From IMG/VR virus record IMGVR_UViG_3300033143_003939, positions 1 through 20,582 of that record: 20,582 nt of DNA; one strand, 5' to 3'. The stretch is from a virus. Positions within the stretch are counted from its first letter, which is position 1. Each line of letters begins with the position of its first letter. Of this stretch, positions 7,986 to 13,128 are shown in pieces. The notes under the pieces are model-generated. The model was given only the letters and a program-made list of their open reading frames with translations, searched no databases and was not told the DNA's origin. The translations under genes were made by a program, and so were the position numbers.

Positions 7986-8762
7986 ATGTCATACGCCCCT
8001 ATATCTAAATTTCTACCCCAGTGGGAAGATCCAGCTACCGGCCTACCCTATTCAGGAGCCGTACTAAAAGCTTACAAAGACGGAACTTCAACTGTTCTAT
8101 CAATGGCAACCGATTACACTGGAGGCACAACGGCCACAAGCATGGCGTTGAACTCTAGCGGCTACCCTGAAGTCTCTGGGAACGAAGTTATCCCGCATGT
8201 CAATGAAGACTACAAACTGGCTTTATATGCCAATCAAGCAGCCGCCGATGCCAATTCAGGTGCGTTATGGGAAATAGATACCCTCCCTGTTGGCTCTTTC
8301 TTCCAAACCATGACCAACCACGTAAAATCAGAAGTCTTCTTTATTGAGGATGATGTAGGCGCAGGGAGCACGGCGTTTGATATTGATGCGGTGATTGGGG
8401 CTGCATGGGAGTCTGTCGGCCCCACCGGATCAGGGGCGACAAATATCTGGACAGCAATGGATAACATCCCTGATGGTGCGACGTTTGTTGAAATAATGAT
8501 TTACAACTACTGTACTGACACAGCGAATGGTCAGTTAGCTCAGTATGTTTATGGCCGCGTGACTGGATCTTCAACGTCTATCGGCGTACAAGCAATGAAA
8601 TCCGCTGCCTACTGTCCGTTAAGCACGGATGACGACTCAGAAGCATTAGATTTAGTCAGCCGGAAAATCCCAATTGATTCAAGTAAACGCTTTGATTTAT
8701 ATCTTGTCACCGACGGAACATCAAGAACAGTAGACTGTTACTTGGTAGGAGCCGGAATTTAA
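7986..8762 (+). CDS. Short tailspike / receptor-binding protein with head-binding domain
   Basis: A 258-residue protein. Residues about 1-100 follow the tailspike head-binding pattern: K-F-L-P-Q-W-E-D-P-A-T-G-L-P-Y-S-G-A-V-L, K-A-Y-K-D-G-T-S-T, L-N-S-S-G-Y-P-E-V-S, V-I-P-H-V-N-E-D-Y-K-L-A-L-Y. This domain attaches spikes to the tail hub. The rest (about 110-258) is a beta-rich domain of about 140 residues that I do not recognise; it has no long beta-helix or recognisable glycosidase core, so this spike is far shorter than P22 gp9 (666 residues). It is probably a receptor-binding or adaptor spike. It starts one base after the ejection gene ends. Confidence 0.75.
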   Translation: MSYAPISKFLPQWEDPATGLPYSGAVLKAYKDGTSTVLSMATDYTGGTTATSMALNSSGYPEVSGNEVIPHVNEDYKLALYANQAAADANSGALWEIDTLPVGSFFQTMTNHVKSEVFFIEDDVGAGSTAFDIDAVIGAAWESVGPTGSGATNIWTAMDNIPDGATFVEIMIYNYCTDTANGQLAQYVYGRVTGSSTSIGVQAMKSAAYCPLSTDDDSEALDLVSRKIPIDSSKRFDLYLVTDGTSRTVDCYLVGAGI

Positions 8763-8779
8763 CCTATAAAGGACGCTGT

Positions 8780-9052
8780 ATGTCTGACGAACGACTAAGA
8801 AAGGTAGAAATGACGCTCGCTTCATTGGAGACAAAAGTTGATCTCACCAACGACTTTCTTAAAGGAAACCTCTCTGAGCTTAAAACCATCACTAAGAGCA
8901 ACGTAGACTTGATCTCAGACGTTCACGGAAGAACCGCTACCCTAGAGGACTCTCGTGAGAAGAAGGCTAAATGGACGTTTATAGGCGCTACAGCGATAGC
9001 AGGGTTATGGGTTAAAATTGCATGGGATTATATCCAGCATGGAAATCCTTAA
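8780..9052 (+). CDS. Coiled-coil protein with C-terminal membrane anchor (XhlA-like shape), lysis cassette
   Basis: A 90-residue protein. Residues 1-60 show heptad-like hydrophobics in a charged helix (R-L-R-K-V-E-M-T-L-A-S-L-E-T-K-V), followed by a basic stretch (E-K-K-A-K) and one hydrophobic segment at about 66-84 (T-F-I-G-A-T-A-I-A-G-L-W-V-K-I-A-W). This shape, N-terminal coiled coil plus C-terminal membrane anchor, is that of the XhlA-type accessory proteins found beside holins. AAGGA lies six bases before the ATG. It is the first of three membrane genes after the tailspike, the usual place for lysis genes. Function inferred from topology and context. Confidence 0.65.
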   Translation: MSDERLRKVEMTLASLETKVDLTNDFLKGNLSELKTITKSNVDLISDVHGRTATLEDSREKKAKWTFIGATAIAGLWVKIAWDYIQHGNP

Positions 9053-9212
9053 ATGGCTATCAGACCTCAGAAACGTCATCACGCTATTAATTGCTATTAT
9101 TGGCGGACTCTCAACCCTATCCCAGTACACAGACAAGAAAGAATCTCAGAAAATGAGTGTTAATCAAATAGCGAATATTGCTAACTTCTACAACAAAATG
9201 TGTGAGAAATGA
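9039..9212 (+). CDS. Small single-pass membrane protein, lysis cassette
   Basis: A 57-residue protein beginning M-E-I-L-K-W-L-S-D-L-R-N-V, with one hydrophobic segment at about 13-27 (V-I-T-L-L-I-A-I-I-G-G-L) and a polar lysine/asparagine-rich tail. ATG 9039 is chosen over the upstream TTG at 9018 because it puts the short charged N-terminus directly before the membrane segment. It overlaps the previous gene by 14 bases and has no clear Shine-Dalgarno site, so it is probably translated by coupling. An accessory holin or spanin-like role is possible, but no signal peptide or lipobox is present and no family is recognised. Confidence 0.55.
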   Translation: MEILKWLSDLRNVITLLIAIIGGLSTLSQYTDKKESQKMSVNQIANIANFYNKMCEK

Positions 9213-9213
9213 A

Positions 9214-9411
9214 ATGATTAAAGTAAAAAGCGAAAGCGGAAAGACATCAAAAACAGTACTCTGGTCAACCTTGCTTGGTGTTCTTGGTATTGTTGAGCTA
9301 AACATGAGCCTATTACAGGCTACATTAGGTGATTACTATGGTTTCACTTTCATAGGAGTGGGGATCGTAACCTACATCCTTCGTACATTAACCTCTACCC
9401 CATTAAGATGA
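9214..9411 (+). CDS. Probable holin (two membrane segments)
   Basis: A 65-residue protein: basic N-terminus (M-I-K-V-K-S-E-S-G-K-T-S-K-T), first membrane segment at about 16-31 (L-W-S-T-L-L-G-V-L-G-I-V-E-L), a short loop with L-L-Q-A-T-L-G-D-Y-Y, and a second segment at about 42-57 (F-T-F-I-G-V-G-I-V-T-Y-I-L-R), ending T-L-T-S-T-P-L-R. This hairpin layout with L-R-x-x-T-x-x-P-L near the end is typical of small phage holins, which open the inner membrane at lysis. ATG 9214, one base after the previous stop, is preferred over TTG 9178. It is the last late gene and meets the leftward operon tail to tail. Confidence 0.7.
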   Translation: MIKVKSESGKTSKTVLWSTLLGVLGIVELNMSLLQATLGDYYGFTFIGVGIVTYILRTLTSTPLR

Positions 9412-9536
9412 TCGACCTCACGGTAAACCAATTCAAACTCCTCTAAAAAGAAATCAAACTCACCATCAATCAAAAGGTCTGAATAATCAAATTCACCCTT
9501 CCTATCTGCAATATAAGCCTGTGTTAATATATCCAT
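9372..9536 (-). CDS. Small acidic protein, 54 residues, possibly from a leaderless transcript
   Basis: The reverse strand reads M-D-I-L-T-Q-A-Y-I-A-D-R-K-G-E-F-D-Y, then D-L-L-I-D-G-E-F-D-F-F-L-E-E-F-E-L, ending V-R-R-M. It is strongly acidic; small acidic phage proteins are sometimes DNA mimics or inhibitors, but nothing here proves that. AGAGG directly abuts the ATG, too close to act as a Shine-Dalgarno site, whereas a sigma70-like promoter (9543-9571) places the transcript start at the A of this ATG. It overlaps the end of the holin gene by 40 bases in convergent orientation. Without the promoter it would be a marginal call. Confidence 0.5.
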   Translation of the reverse strand: MDILTQAYIADRKGEFDYSDLLIDGEFDFFLEEFELVYREVDHLNGVEVNVRRM

Positions 9537-9542
9537 CCTCTA

Positions 9543-9571
9543 ATATTAGGATATGGTTATGTATTAATCAA
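9543..9571 (-). promoter_or_regulatory. Sigma70-like promoter for the 54-residue acidic protein
   Basis: On the minus strand, -35 TTGATT (9566-9571), 17-base spacer, -10 TAATAT (9543-9548). Seven bases past the -10 is the A of the ATG at 9536. The -35 abuts the parS-like palindrome at 9572-9587, which could act as an operator. Confidence 0.5.
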
Positions 9572-9587
9572 GGTTTTACGTGAAACA
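9572..9587 (+). promoter_or_regulatory. parS-like 16-bp palindrome
   Basis: The site reads GGTTTTACGTGAAACA. Against the bacterial chromosomal parS consensus TGTTTCACGTGAAACA it matches 14 of 16 positions, with the central ACGT intact. It lies directly upstream of the -35 of the leftward promoter at 9543-9571. It could be a ParB site, an operator for another protein, or chance. Confidence 0.4.
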
Positions 9588-9603
9588 TACCTACAAGGGT
9601 TTG

Positions 9604-9864
9604 TTAATCATTTCCTATGCGCAAAACCCCGCGCTGTTTTTCTCTTAGCCATTGGTGTAATAATTCATCGCTAATGCCGAAAGTTGTGTAATGCTCTTTT
9701 GCTTCGTTTCTGTCGTACACCAATAAAACGCCGCTGTATTTATCGTGCGTCATTCGCAATACTTCATAAAAGCCTTTGGGTCTGGATTCTTCCCAACCCA
9801 AGCCTCTGAGCCATGTTTTAAAATAAACAAGCTTGCTTTTATGTAAATCGCTTCTTGTTCTCAT
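9604..9864 (-). CDS. Hypothetical phage protein
   Basis: An 86-residue basic protein (M-R-T-R-S-D-L-H-K-S-K-L, W-L-R-G-L-G-W-E-E, V-L-R-M-T-H-D-K-Y-S-G-V-L-L-V-Y-D-R-N, ending G-V-L-R-I-G-N-D). The central part alternates hydrophobic and charged residues like a small alpha-beta fold with a W-L-x-x-L-G helix, seen in many small phage proteins. No family is recognised. AGAGG lies eight bases before ATG 9864; an adjacent GTG at 9867 is an alternative. It appears to be near the end of the long leftward operon, with the 26-residue membrane gene just ahead of it. Confidence 0.65.
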   Translation of the reverse strand: MRTRSDLHKSKLVYFKTWLRGLGWEESRPKGFYEVLRMTHDKYSGVLLVYDRNEAKEHYTTFGISDELLHQWLREKQRGVLRIGND

Positions 9865-9891
9865 CACTCTATCCTCTCAGTAGTAGGGCTG

Positions 9892-9972
9892 TTAAAAAGT
9901 CATCATTTCAAGAAACGTCCAAAGAGCAGCTATCGCTAAAGCTCCGCCAAGTATCCAAAATAGTATTTCCAT
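9892..9972 (-). CDS. Tiny single-pass membrane protein, 26 residues
   Basis: The reverse strand reads M-E-I-L-F-W-I-L-G-G-A-L-A-I-A-A-L-W-T-F, then L-E-M-M-T-F and a stop. Residues 3-20 form one hydrophobic helix with a G-G-A turn. AGGAGAG lies in good position before the ATG, as strong as for the neighbouring larger genes. It fills a gap between two leftward genes that would otherwise be empty. Membrane peptides of this size in phages can act as exclusion, lysis-timing or regulatory peptides; the role here is unknown. Confidence 0.55.
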   Translation of the reverse strand: MEILFWILGGALAIAALWTFLEMMTF

Positions 9973-9996
9973 CACTCTCTCCTGTTTCCGATATAA

Positions 9997-10188
9997 TTAA
10001 GGGGTGGTTTTTGGTGGTTCAGGCAAAGGCATCCAATGAGTGATACCAACAAGCCATTCTCCATCAGTAGCGTCACGCCATTTACTTTCGCTGGTAAAAT
10101 AGCAAGGCCACGGAATATCAAACGCGCCCCAAGTAAAAACTCTGACCGGAGGTTCCGGCAATCTATCTTCTACGCTTATCCATTCCAT
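9997..10188 (-). CDS. DUF551 family protein
   Basis: A 63-residue protein with the DUF551 signature: M-E-W-I-S-V-E-D-R-L-P-E-P at the start, a central tryptophan region (W-R-D-A-T-D-G-E-W), and I-T-H-W-M-P-L-P-E-P-P at the end. DUF551 proteins are small, frequent in phages and prophages, and of unknown biochemical function. The start is ATG 10188, not ATG 10194, because AGGAG is eight bases from the former and two from the latter, and because family members usually begin at M-x-W-I. It lies in the leftward operon between an HNH gene and the 26-residue membrane protein. Confidence 0.85.
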   Translation of the reverse strand: MEWISVEDRLPEPPVRVFTWGAFDIPWPCYFTSESKWRDATDGEWLVGITHWMPLPEPPKTTP

Positions 10189-10215
10189 ACCCATTACTCC
10201 TGACTCTCTGTGGGG

Positions 10216-10482
10216 TTAATATAATGCTGCTTTTCCATTCCAGTTTCGCTTAGGTTTTGATCTCGGCATCTTTGAATCTTTTTTAACATTACAATTCTTG
10301 CAGGCGATTCTTAAGTTTTCTTTTTTACCGCTGCCGCCTTTTGATTTAGGCATATAGTGATCAACTGTGGCGTTATCTTTTGTTAAATTTTTACCGCAAA
10401 GATAACATGGAGCGGTGTAGACACCCTTTACTTCAAGGTCGCTATAAACCTTCTTTTTCCACCGTGATACCGAACCACTCAT
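10216..10482 (-). CDS. Small HNH endonuclease
   Basis: An 88-residue HNH nuclease: C26-x-x-C29 and C61-x-x-C64 form a zinc site, and the catalytic core is T-V-D-H-Y-M-P-K-S-K-G-G (D41, H42) with N56 (E-N-L-R-I-A-C) and N65 following. Flanks are lysine-rich, suiting DNA binding. HNH proteins of this size occur as free-standing homing nucleases or as packaging or anti-host nicking enzymes in phages. AGGAG lies six bases before ATG 10482 (ATG 10485 is adjacent). The start directly follows the stop of the upstream gene, so translation is probably coupled. Catalytic residues all appear present. Confidence 0.85.
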   Translation of the reverse strand: MSGSVSRWKKKVYSDLEVKGVYTAPCYLCGKNLTKDNATVDHYMPKSKGGSGKKENLRIACKNCNVKKDSKMPRSKPKRNWNGKAALY

Positions 10483-10485
10483 CAT

Positions 10486-10761
10486 TCACTCCTTTTTCTC
10501 TATCGCACCCTTTAAGGCAAACTCATTTTTAGTAATCGGGTTATCTGCCCACTGGGATATTAGTTGTTCTAGTTCTGTTATGCGGGATTGTTGTGAGGCG
10601 CAATCTTCCTGCATATCAACAATGCAAGACCATTCGTCCTCGGTTAGCTCTTTAGGCAATAGGATTTCATAATGTTTGCCGTCCGCGAAGTCAATGCAGA
10701 GATAATTTTTACCGCCGCACTCGCCATCGTCACAGCCTTCCCAGTTTGTTATTTCACTCAT
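10486..10761 (-). CDS. Hypothetical phage protein with N-terminal cysteines
   Basis: A 91-residue acidic protein starting M-S-E-I-T-N-W-E-G-C-D-D-G-E-C-G-G-K, with a third cysteine soon after (N-Y-L-C-I-D-F), so a small metal site is possible. The C-terminal half has a helix with regular hydrophobics (C-A-S-Q-Q-S-R-I-T-E-L-E-Q-L-I) and a lysine/glutamate tail. AAGGAG lies upstream, 11 bases from ATG 10761 and five from an in-frame TTG at 10767, so either start is possible. The start overlaps the end of the upstream zinc-finger gene. No family recognised. Confidence 0.6.
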   Translation of the reverse strand: MSEITNWEGCDDGECGGKNYLCIDFADGKHYEILLPKELTEDEWSCIVDMQEDCASQQSRITELEQLISQWADNPITKNEFALKGAIEKKE

Positions 10762-10763
10762 AA

Positions 10764-11150
10764 TCAATCAGACTCCTTGCGGTGTTTTCCGTTAACCCAG
10801 TCTTCAATGTACTGCTCACGCTGTTCTTTATCCAGTTTAAGAGCAGCTATAGCGTTGTCTCGTTCCTGCTCAGTGGTGGTGAGTTTATCCTCTAAATCAA
10901 TAATCTCAATTCTTAGTCCGAATAGTTCTGTGGTAACTGTGCCCTTGCCATTACATACGCAGTCTTTTCCAGAAGGCAATGGTTTACCTAAACACACACT
11001 ACACTTATTAGCCGACTCCTTCTCACCCTCCAATCGCTGTACTGCGAGGGCGAGTTGTTGGAACTTGCCATCTTCCGCTAGCGTGTAAAGCCGTTCTAAT
11101 TTTGCGCCTAATACTTCATCGGCAAGAGCCATGATTTCTATGGTATCCAT
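10764..11150 (-). CDS. DnaJ-type zinc-finger and coiled-coil phage protein
   Basis: A 128-residue protein. A zinc knuckle at about 49-68 has the spacing of the DnaJ cysteine-rich repeats (C-S-V-C-L-G-K then C-V-C-N-G-K-G). It lies between an N-terminal helix (M-D-T-I-E-I-M-A-L-A-D-E-V-L-G) and a long C-terminal coiled coil (L-E-D-K-L-T-T-T-E-Q-E-R-D-N-A). There is no J domain, so it is not a co-chaperone of the usual kind; a nucleic-acid or protein-binding role is a guess. ATG 11150 is chosen because GGAG lies seven bases upstream. Its start is inside the end of the HNH-AP2 gene (35-base overlap), which is unusual for this operon. Confidence 0.7.
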   Translation of the reverse strand: MDTIEIMALADEVLGAKLERLYTLAEDGKFQQLALAVQRLEGEKESANKCSVCLGKPLPSGKDCVCNGKGTVTTELFGLRIEIIDLEDKLTTTEQERDNAIAALKLDKEQREQYIEDWVNGKHRKESD

Positions 11151-11649
11151 TTTCTTTCTCCGCTTGTTTTCTGGCGCATACCGCGCTCCGGTAATTATTA
11201 AAAGTACCAAGATGGGTGTGCTTTCCTTTCGCTCGTATGTACGCCATCCATGAGCCTGAATTGCTTTTGCAGACTCCAGTGCATCCGCTTTTGTTTCTGC
11301 GGCTTAGTTTCAAATTTTTCCCATTTTCAGAATGAGGGACATCACGTAAATTTATTATTCTATTATCATCACATACGCCGTTAATGTGGTCTATTTCATC
11401 TTTAGGCCATTCGCCGTACATATACATCCAAATTAATCTATGGCATTGATATTCTTTGCCTCGTATCTTTGTAAGCCTGTAGCCTCCCACTGTTATCCAC
11501 CCAATCTCTTTTCCATTTAATTGGCTTTTATGGTATGGCGACTTAATCCAAATAAAGGTGCCGGTATCAGGATCGTAGAATGTATTTTCTTTTAACCATT
11601 CTTGGGTTATATCAGCCAATTCAAGGTCTTCTTTAAGGTCTTTGTTCAT
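11116..11649 (-). CDS. HNH-AP2 homing-type endonuclease
   Basis: A 177-residue protein with the layout of phage HNH homing nucleases: a short beta N-terminal part (T-G-T-F-I-W), an HNH core at about 70-104 (C-H-R-L-I-W, E-I-D-H-I-N-G-V-C-D-D-N-R-I-I-N-L-R, with H70, D87, H88, N96 and N100) and a C-terminal AP2-type DNA-binding domain at about 118-168 (N-K-S-G-C-T-G-V, W-M-A-Y-I-R, H-L-G-T-F). Such genes usually insert as selfish elements. It overlaps the start of the zinc-finger gene by 35 bases and the next gene upstream by four. AGGA lies seven bases before the ATG. The core looks intact. Confidence 0.9.
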   Translation of the reverse strand: MNKDLKEDLELADITQEWLKENTFYDPDTGTFIWIKSPYHKSQLNGKEIGWITVGGYRLTKIRGKEYQCHRLIWMYMYGEWPKDEIDHINGVCDDNRIINLRDVPHSENGKNLKLSRRNKSGCTGVCKSNSGSWMAYIRAKGKHTHLGTFNNYRSAVCARKQAEKENGYHRNHGSCR

Positions 11650-11882
11650 CGTTCTATCCTGAAGAATGCAAACATTGCAAAATTAGCGACATCCACAAAA
11701 TCACCTTTTTCAACATGCTCAATTAACTGTTTTTTAATATCCTCAACAGGCCACGCACAATCGTCCCAGCCGGATTTCCCTTCATTGGTTTTGTCGAATA
11801 ATTTAACTTTCATCGCTTCAGAAAATTCTTGGACTGCTGCTGATAACCTTTCTTTTTCGTCCATAATTGGTATATATGTCAT
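11646..11882 (-). CDS. Hypothetical protein, possibly MazG-superfamily-like
   Basis: A 78-residue protein starting M-T-Y-I-P-I-M-D-E-K-E-R-L. The stretch K-S-G-W-D-D-C-A-W, then I-K-K-Q-L-I-E-H-V-E-K-G-D-F-V-D-V-A-N-F-A-M-F resembles the second half of small phage MazG-type pyrophosphohydrolases (a W after a glycine, then E-x-x-x-D-V-A-N-F-A-M), but the usual paired E-x-x-E metal motif is not clear, so activity is doubtful. ATG 11882 is used because GGAG lies seven bases upstream; a longer frame to 11921 runs through the upstream gene. It overlaps the HNH-AP2 gene by four bases. Confidence 0.6.
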   Translation of the reverse strand: MTYIPIMDEKERLSAAVQEFSEAMKVKLFDKTNEGKSGWDDCAWPVEDIKKQLIEHVEKGDFVDVANFAMFAFFRIER

Positions 11883-11884
11883 CT

Positions 11885-12073
11885 CTACTCTCCCATACTC
11901 AATGCAGCGCGTGTGTTCCATGCTTTATACGCCTCTTCTTTGGTGTCGTAATATTTCATTAATGAAGTAGTCGGTCTCATTGGACAGACATCCAAGCATT
12001 GCACATAGTGATTGCCTTCAACGGCTCCCCAGCCAGCCTCACCACCACAGAACGGACACGGTTTTAAATTCAT
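11885..12073 (-). CDS. Lar-like restriction alleviation / zinc-ribbon protein
   Basis: A 62-residue protein with the Lar family pattern: L-K-P-C-P-F-C-G-G-E-A at the N-terminus, a second cysteine pair (V-Q-C-L-D-V-C-P), and D-T-K-E-E-A-Y-K-A-W-N-T-R-A at the C-terminus. Lar of the Rac prophage dampens type I restriction (EcoKI), and phage proteins of this family are often annotated as restriction alleviation; most are untested. All four cysteines of the zinc site are present. ATG 12073 is chosen because GAGG lies seven bases upstream and because family members begin just before L-K-P-C-P-F-C. It overlaps the upstream gene by four bases. Confidence 0.85.
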   Translation of the reverse strand: MNLKPCPFCGGEAGWGAVEGNHYVQCLDVCPMRPTTSLMKYYDTKEEAYKAWNTRAALSMGE

Positions 12074-12393
12074 TTCTTTGCCTCGATTACGGCCAGAGCC
12101 ACTGCTTTGTAAATACATTTGTCTTCAATTTCAAGAGTACCGTTGGTGATATAATATAAATTGAGTCCATTTGTTCCTTCGTTGCCGATAGTGAAATCAT
12201 TATCCAGCAACCAATCTTCACACTCACAACGGATGGCGGCGCGAGTATATTTAAAGTCTCCGCAAAATCCAGCCATAGGGTCATCCGTTTTACTCCAGCA
12301 GACCATGTTGCCATTTTGATTCTCGTAATTAATGCTCATGGTATGTTTTTTATACCCCAAAGCCTTAGCCAGTTGTTCGTTTATATCATTCAT
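12070..12393 (-). CDS. Phage ABA-sandwich-like protein
   Basis: A 107-residue protein: M-N-D-I-N-E-Q-L-A-K-A-L-G-Y at the start, a middle segment with W-S-K-T-D-D-P-M-A-G-F and a helix (T-R-A-A-I-R-C-E-C-E-D-W-L), then a short beta segment and a final helix (A-V-A-L-A-V-I-E-A). The order helix, glycine-rich strand region, closing alanine-rich helix resembles the small phage ABA-sandwich family of unknown function. AGGA lies six bases before the ATG. It overlaps the Lar-like gene by four bases. The family link is from memory of the pattern and should be treated as tentative. Confidence 0.65.
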   Translation of the reverse strand: MNDINEQLAKALGYKKHTMSINYENQNGNMVCWSKTDDPMAGFCGDFKYTRAAIRCECEDWLLDNDFTIGNEGTNGLNLYYITNGTLEIEDKCIYKAVALAVIEAKK

Positions 12394-12411
12394 TGTTATT
12401 CCTGTGTTTGG

Positions 12412-12561
12412 TTATCTCAGTATTTTATGTCTACTTTTTGCCGCTGCAACTTGTCGTCGATACATTATATCTGCAATTTCAGGAATTATTTTTTCCTTCA
12501 TAAGCTGCACGAATTCATCAACTTGAGCTTGCTGTTCAGATGTTAAAGGTTGTGGTTTCAT
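12412..12561 (-). CDS. Small helical hypothetical protein, 49 residues
   Basis: The reverse strand reads M-K-P-Q-P-L-T-S-E-Q-Q-A-Q-V-D-E-F-V-Q-L, then M-K-E-K-I-I-P-E-I-A-D-I-M and a basic end (Y-R-R-Q-V-A-A-A-K-S-R-H-K). It is likely one or two amphipathic helices with an acidic front and basic end. GAGG lies seven bases before the ATG. It fills the space between the ABA-like gene and the gene at 12589 and has no strong rival frame. No family recognised. Confidence 0.6.
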   Translation of the reverse strand: MKPQPLTSEQQAQVDEFVQLMKEKIIPEIADIMYRRQVAAAKSRHKILR

Positions 12562-12588
12562 CCTCTATCCTCATGTTGTTAGGGTGGT

Positions 12589-12813
12589 TTAAGCATTTAG
12601 CATTATATGTACATGGTCAGCATGCTTGGTACACTGGTTGCGCTCAGGCATCCCGCTTAAGTATTTGTCGCCTTCTTTTCGGACAACCCAGCCCAGCGTC
12701 GTGCCGCAAGGGTTCTCCGCTTCTGCGAACTCAAGCACCCGTTCATCCGTCCATTCTTTAGGTACGCAAACTTGCATATCTAAAAGCCCCGTTCGTGTTA
12801 CTTCTGCTTTCAT
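12589..12813 (-). CDS. Conserved phage hypothetical protein
   Basis: A 74-residue protein: M-K-A-E-V-T-R-T-G-L-L-D-M-Q-V-C-V-P-K-E-W, E-N-P-C-G-T-T-L-G-W-V-V-R-K-E-G-D, P-E-R-N-Q-C, ending V-H-I-M-L-N-A. The pattern V-P-x-x-W-T-D-E-x-V-x-x-F-A and N-P-C-G-T-x-x-G-W-x-x-R is one I recognise as a recurrent small protein of proteobacterial phages with no known function. Three cysteines and a histidine near the end could bind a metal. AGGG lies six bases before ATG 12813, and GTG 12816 is adjacent. Confidence 0.75.
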   Translation of the reverse strand: MKAEVTRTGLLDMQVCVPKEWTDERVLEFAEAENPCGTTLGWVVRKEGDKYLSGMPERNQCTKHADHVHIMLNA

Positions 12814-12837
12814 CACTATCCCTTATAAGGTGTTTGG

Positions 12838-12856
12838 TGGGCGATTTACCTGCCCA
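12838..12856. repeat. Short inverted repeat between leftward genes
   Basis: TGGGC (12838-12842) and GCCCA (12852-12856) flank a nine-base loop. There is no T-run on either side, so it is not a clear terminator. It lies in the 66-base gap between the gene ending at 12880 and the start at 12813, and could shape the leader of the latter. Confidence 0.35.
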
Positions 12857-12879
12857 TAAGTTGTATAGATGCCGCGCTA

Positions 12880-13107
12880 TTAGCTCGGTGCTTTCTGCGA
12901 CCACATAAGAGGATCTTCTTCCCCGTCAGCCCATGCTTGCAGAATATCTAACATACTCATTCTGGCCGGGAATGTTTTATGATGCCATCCTTGGACTCCT
13001 AACATTCCGTCATTGCTTAGATTGTCAATTAAAACATATACCTCTGTAAGTTCTGGATCTCGAACGTTTATACGAAGTTCTTGGTATGCTATTTCTGTGT
13101 TTGCCAC
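12880..13107 (-). CDS. Hypothetical protein, GTG start
   Basis: A 75-residue acidic protein: M-A-N-T-E-I-A-Y-Q-E-L-R-I-N-V-R-D-P-E-L, V-Y-V-L-I-D-N-L, a glycine turn (M-L-G-V-Q-G-W-H-H-K-T-F-P), then a helix (S-M-L-D-I-L-Q-A-W-A-D-G-E-E-D-P). It looks like a small beta-beta-alpha fold. The GTG start has GGAGG eight bases upstream, a strong site, and no ATG fits. Just upstream lies the highly structured element at 13129-13297, so this gene is the natural target if that element is a cis-acting leader. No family recognised. Confidence 0.65.
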   Translation of the reverse strand: MANTEIAYQELRINVRDPELTEVYVLIDNLSNDGMLGVQGWHHKTFPARMSMLDILQAWADGEEDPLMWSQKAPS

Positions 13108-13128
13108 TTTCTAACCCTCCTACTAAGG

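Noticed and set aside
9021-9212. Spanin pair in the lysis cassette
   Set aside because: Neither small membrane gene shows a lipoprotein signal or a periplasmic proline-rich domain, so the name spanin is not supported.
9400-9600. Bidirectional terminator between the convergent late and leftward genes
   Set aside because: No stable hairpin with a T-run was found on either strand; the gap instead holds a small gene, a promoter and the parS-like site.
12070-12546. Several plus-strand frames rich in phenylalanine, cysteine and serine opposite the leftward operon
   Set aside because: These are shadows of the leftward genes, with no ribosome sites and low-complexity antisense composition.
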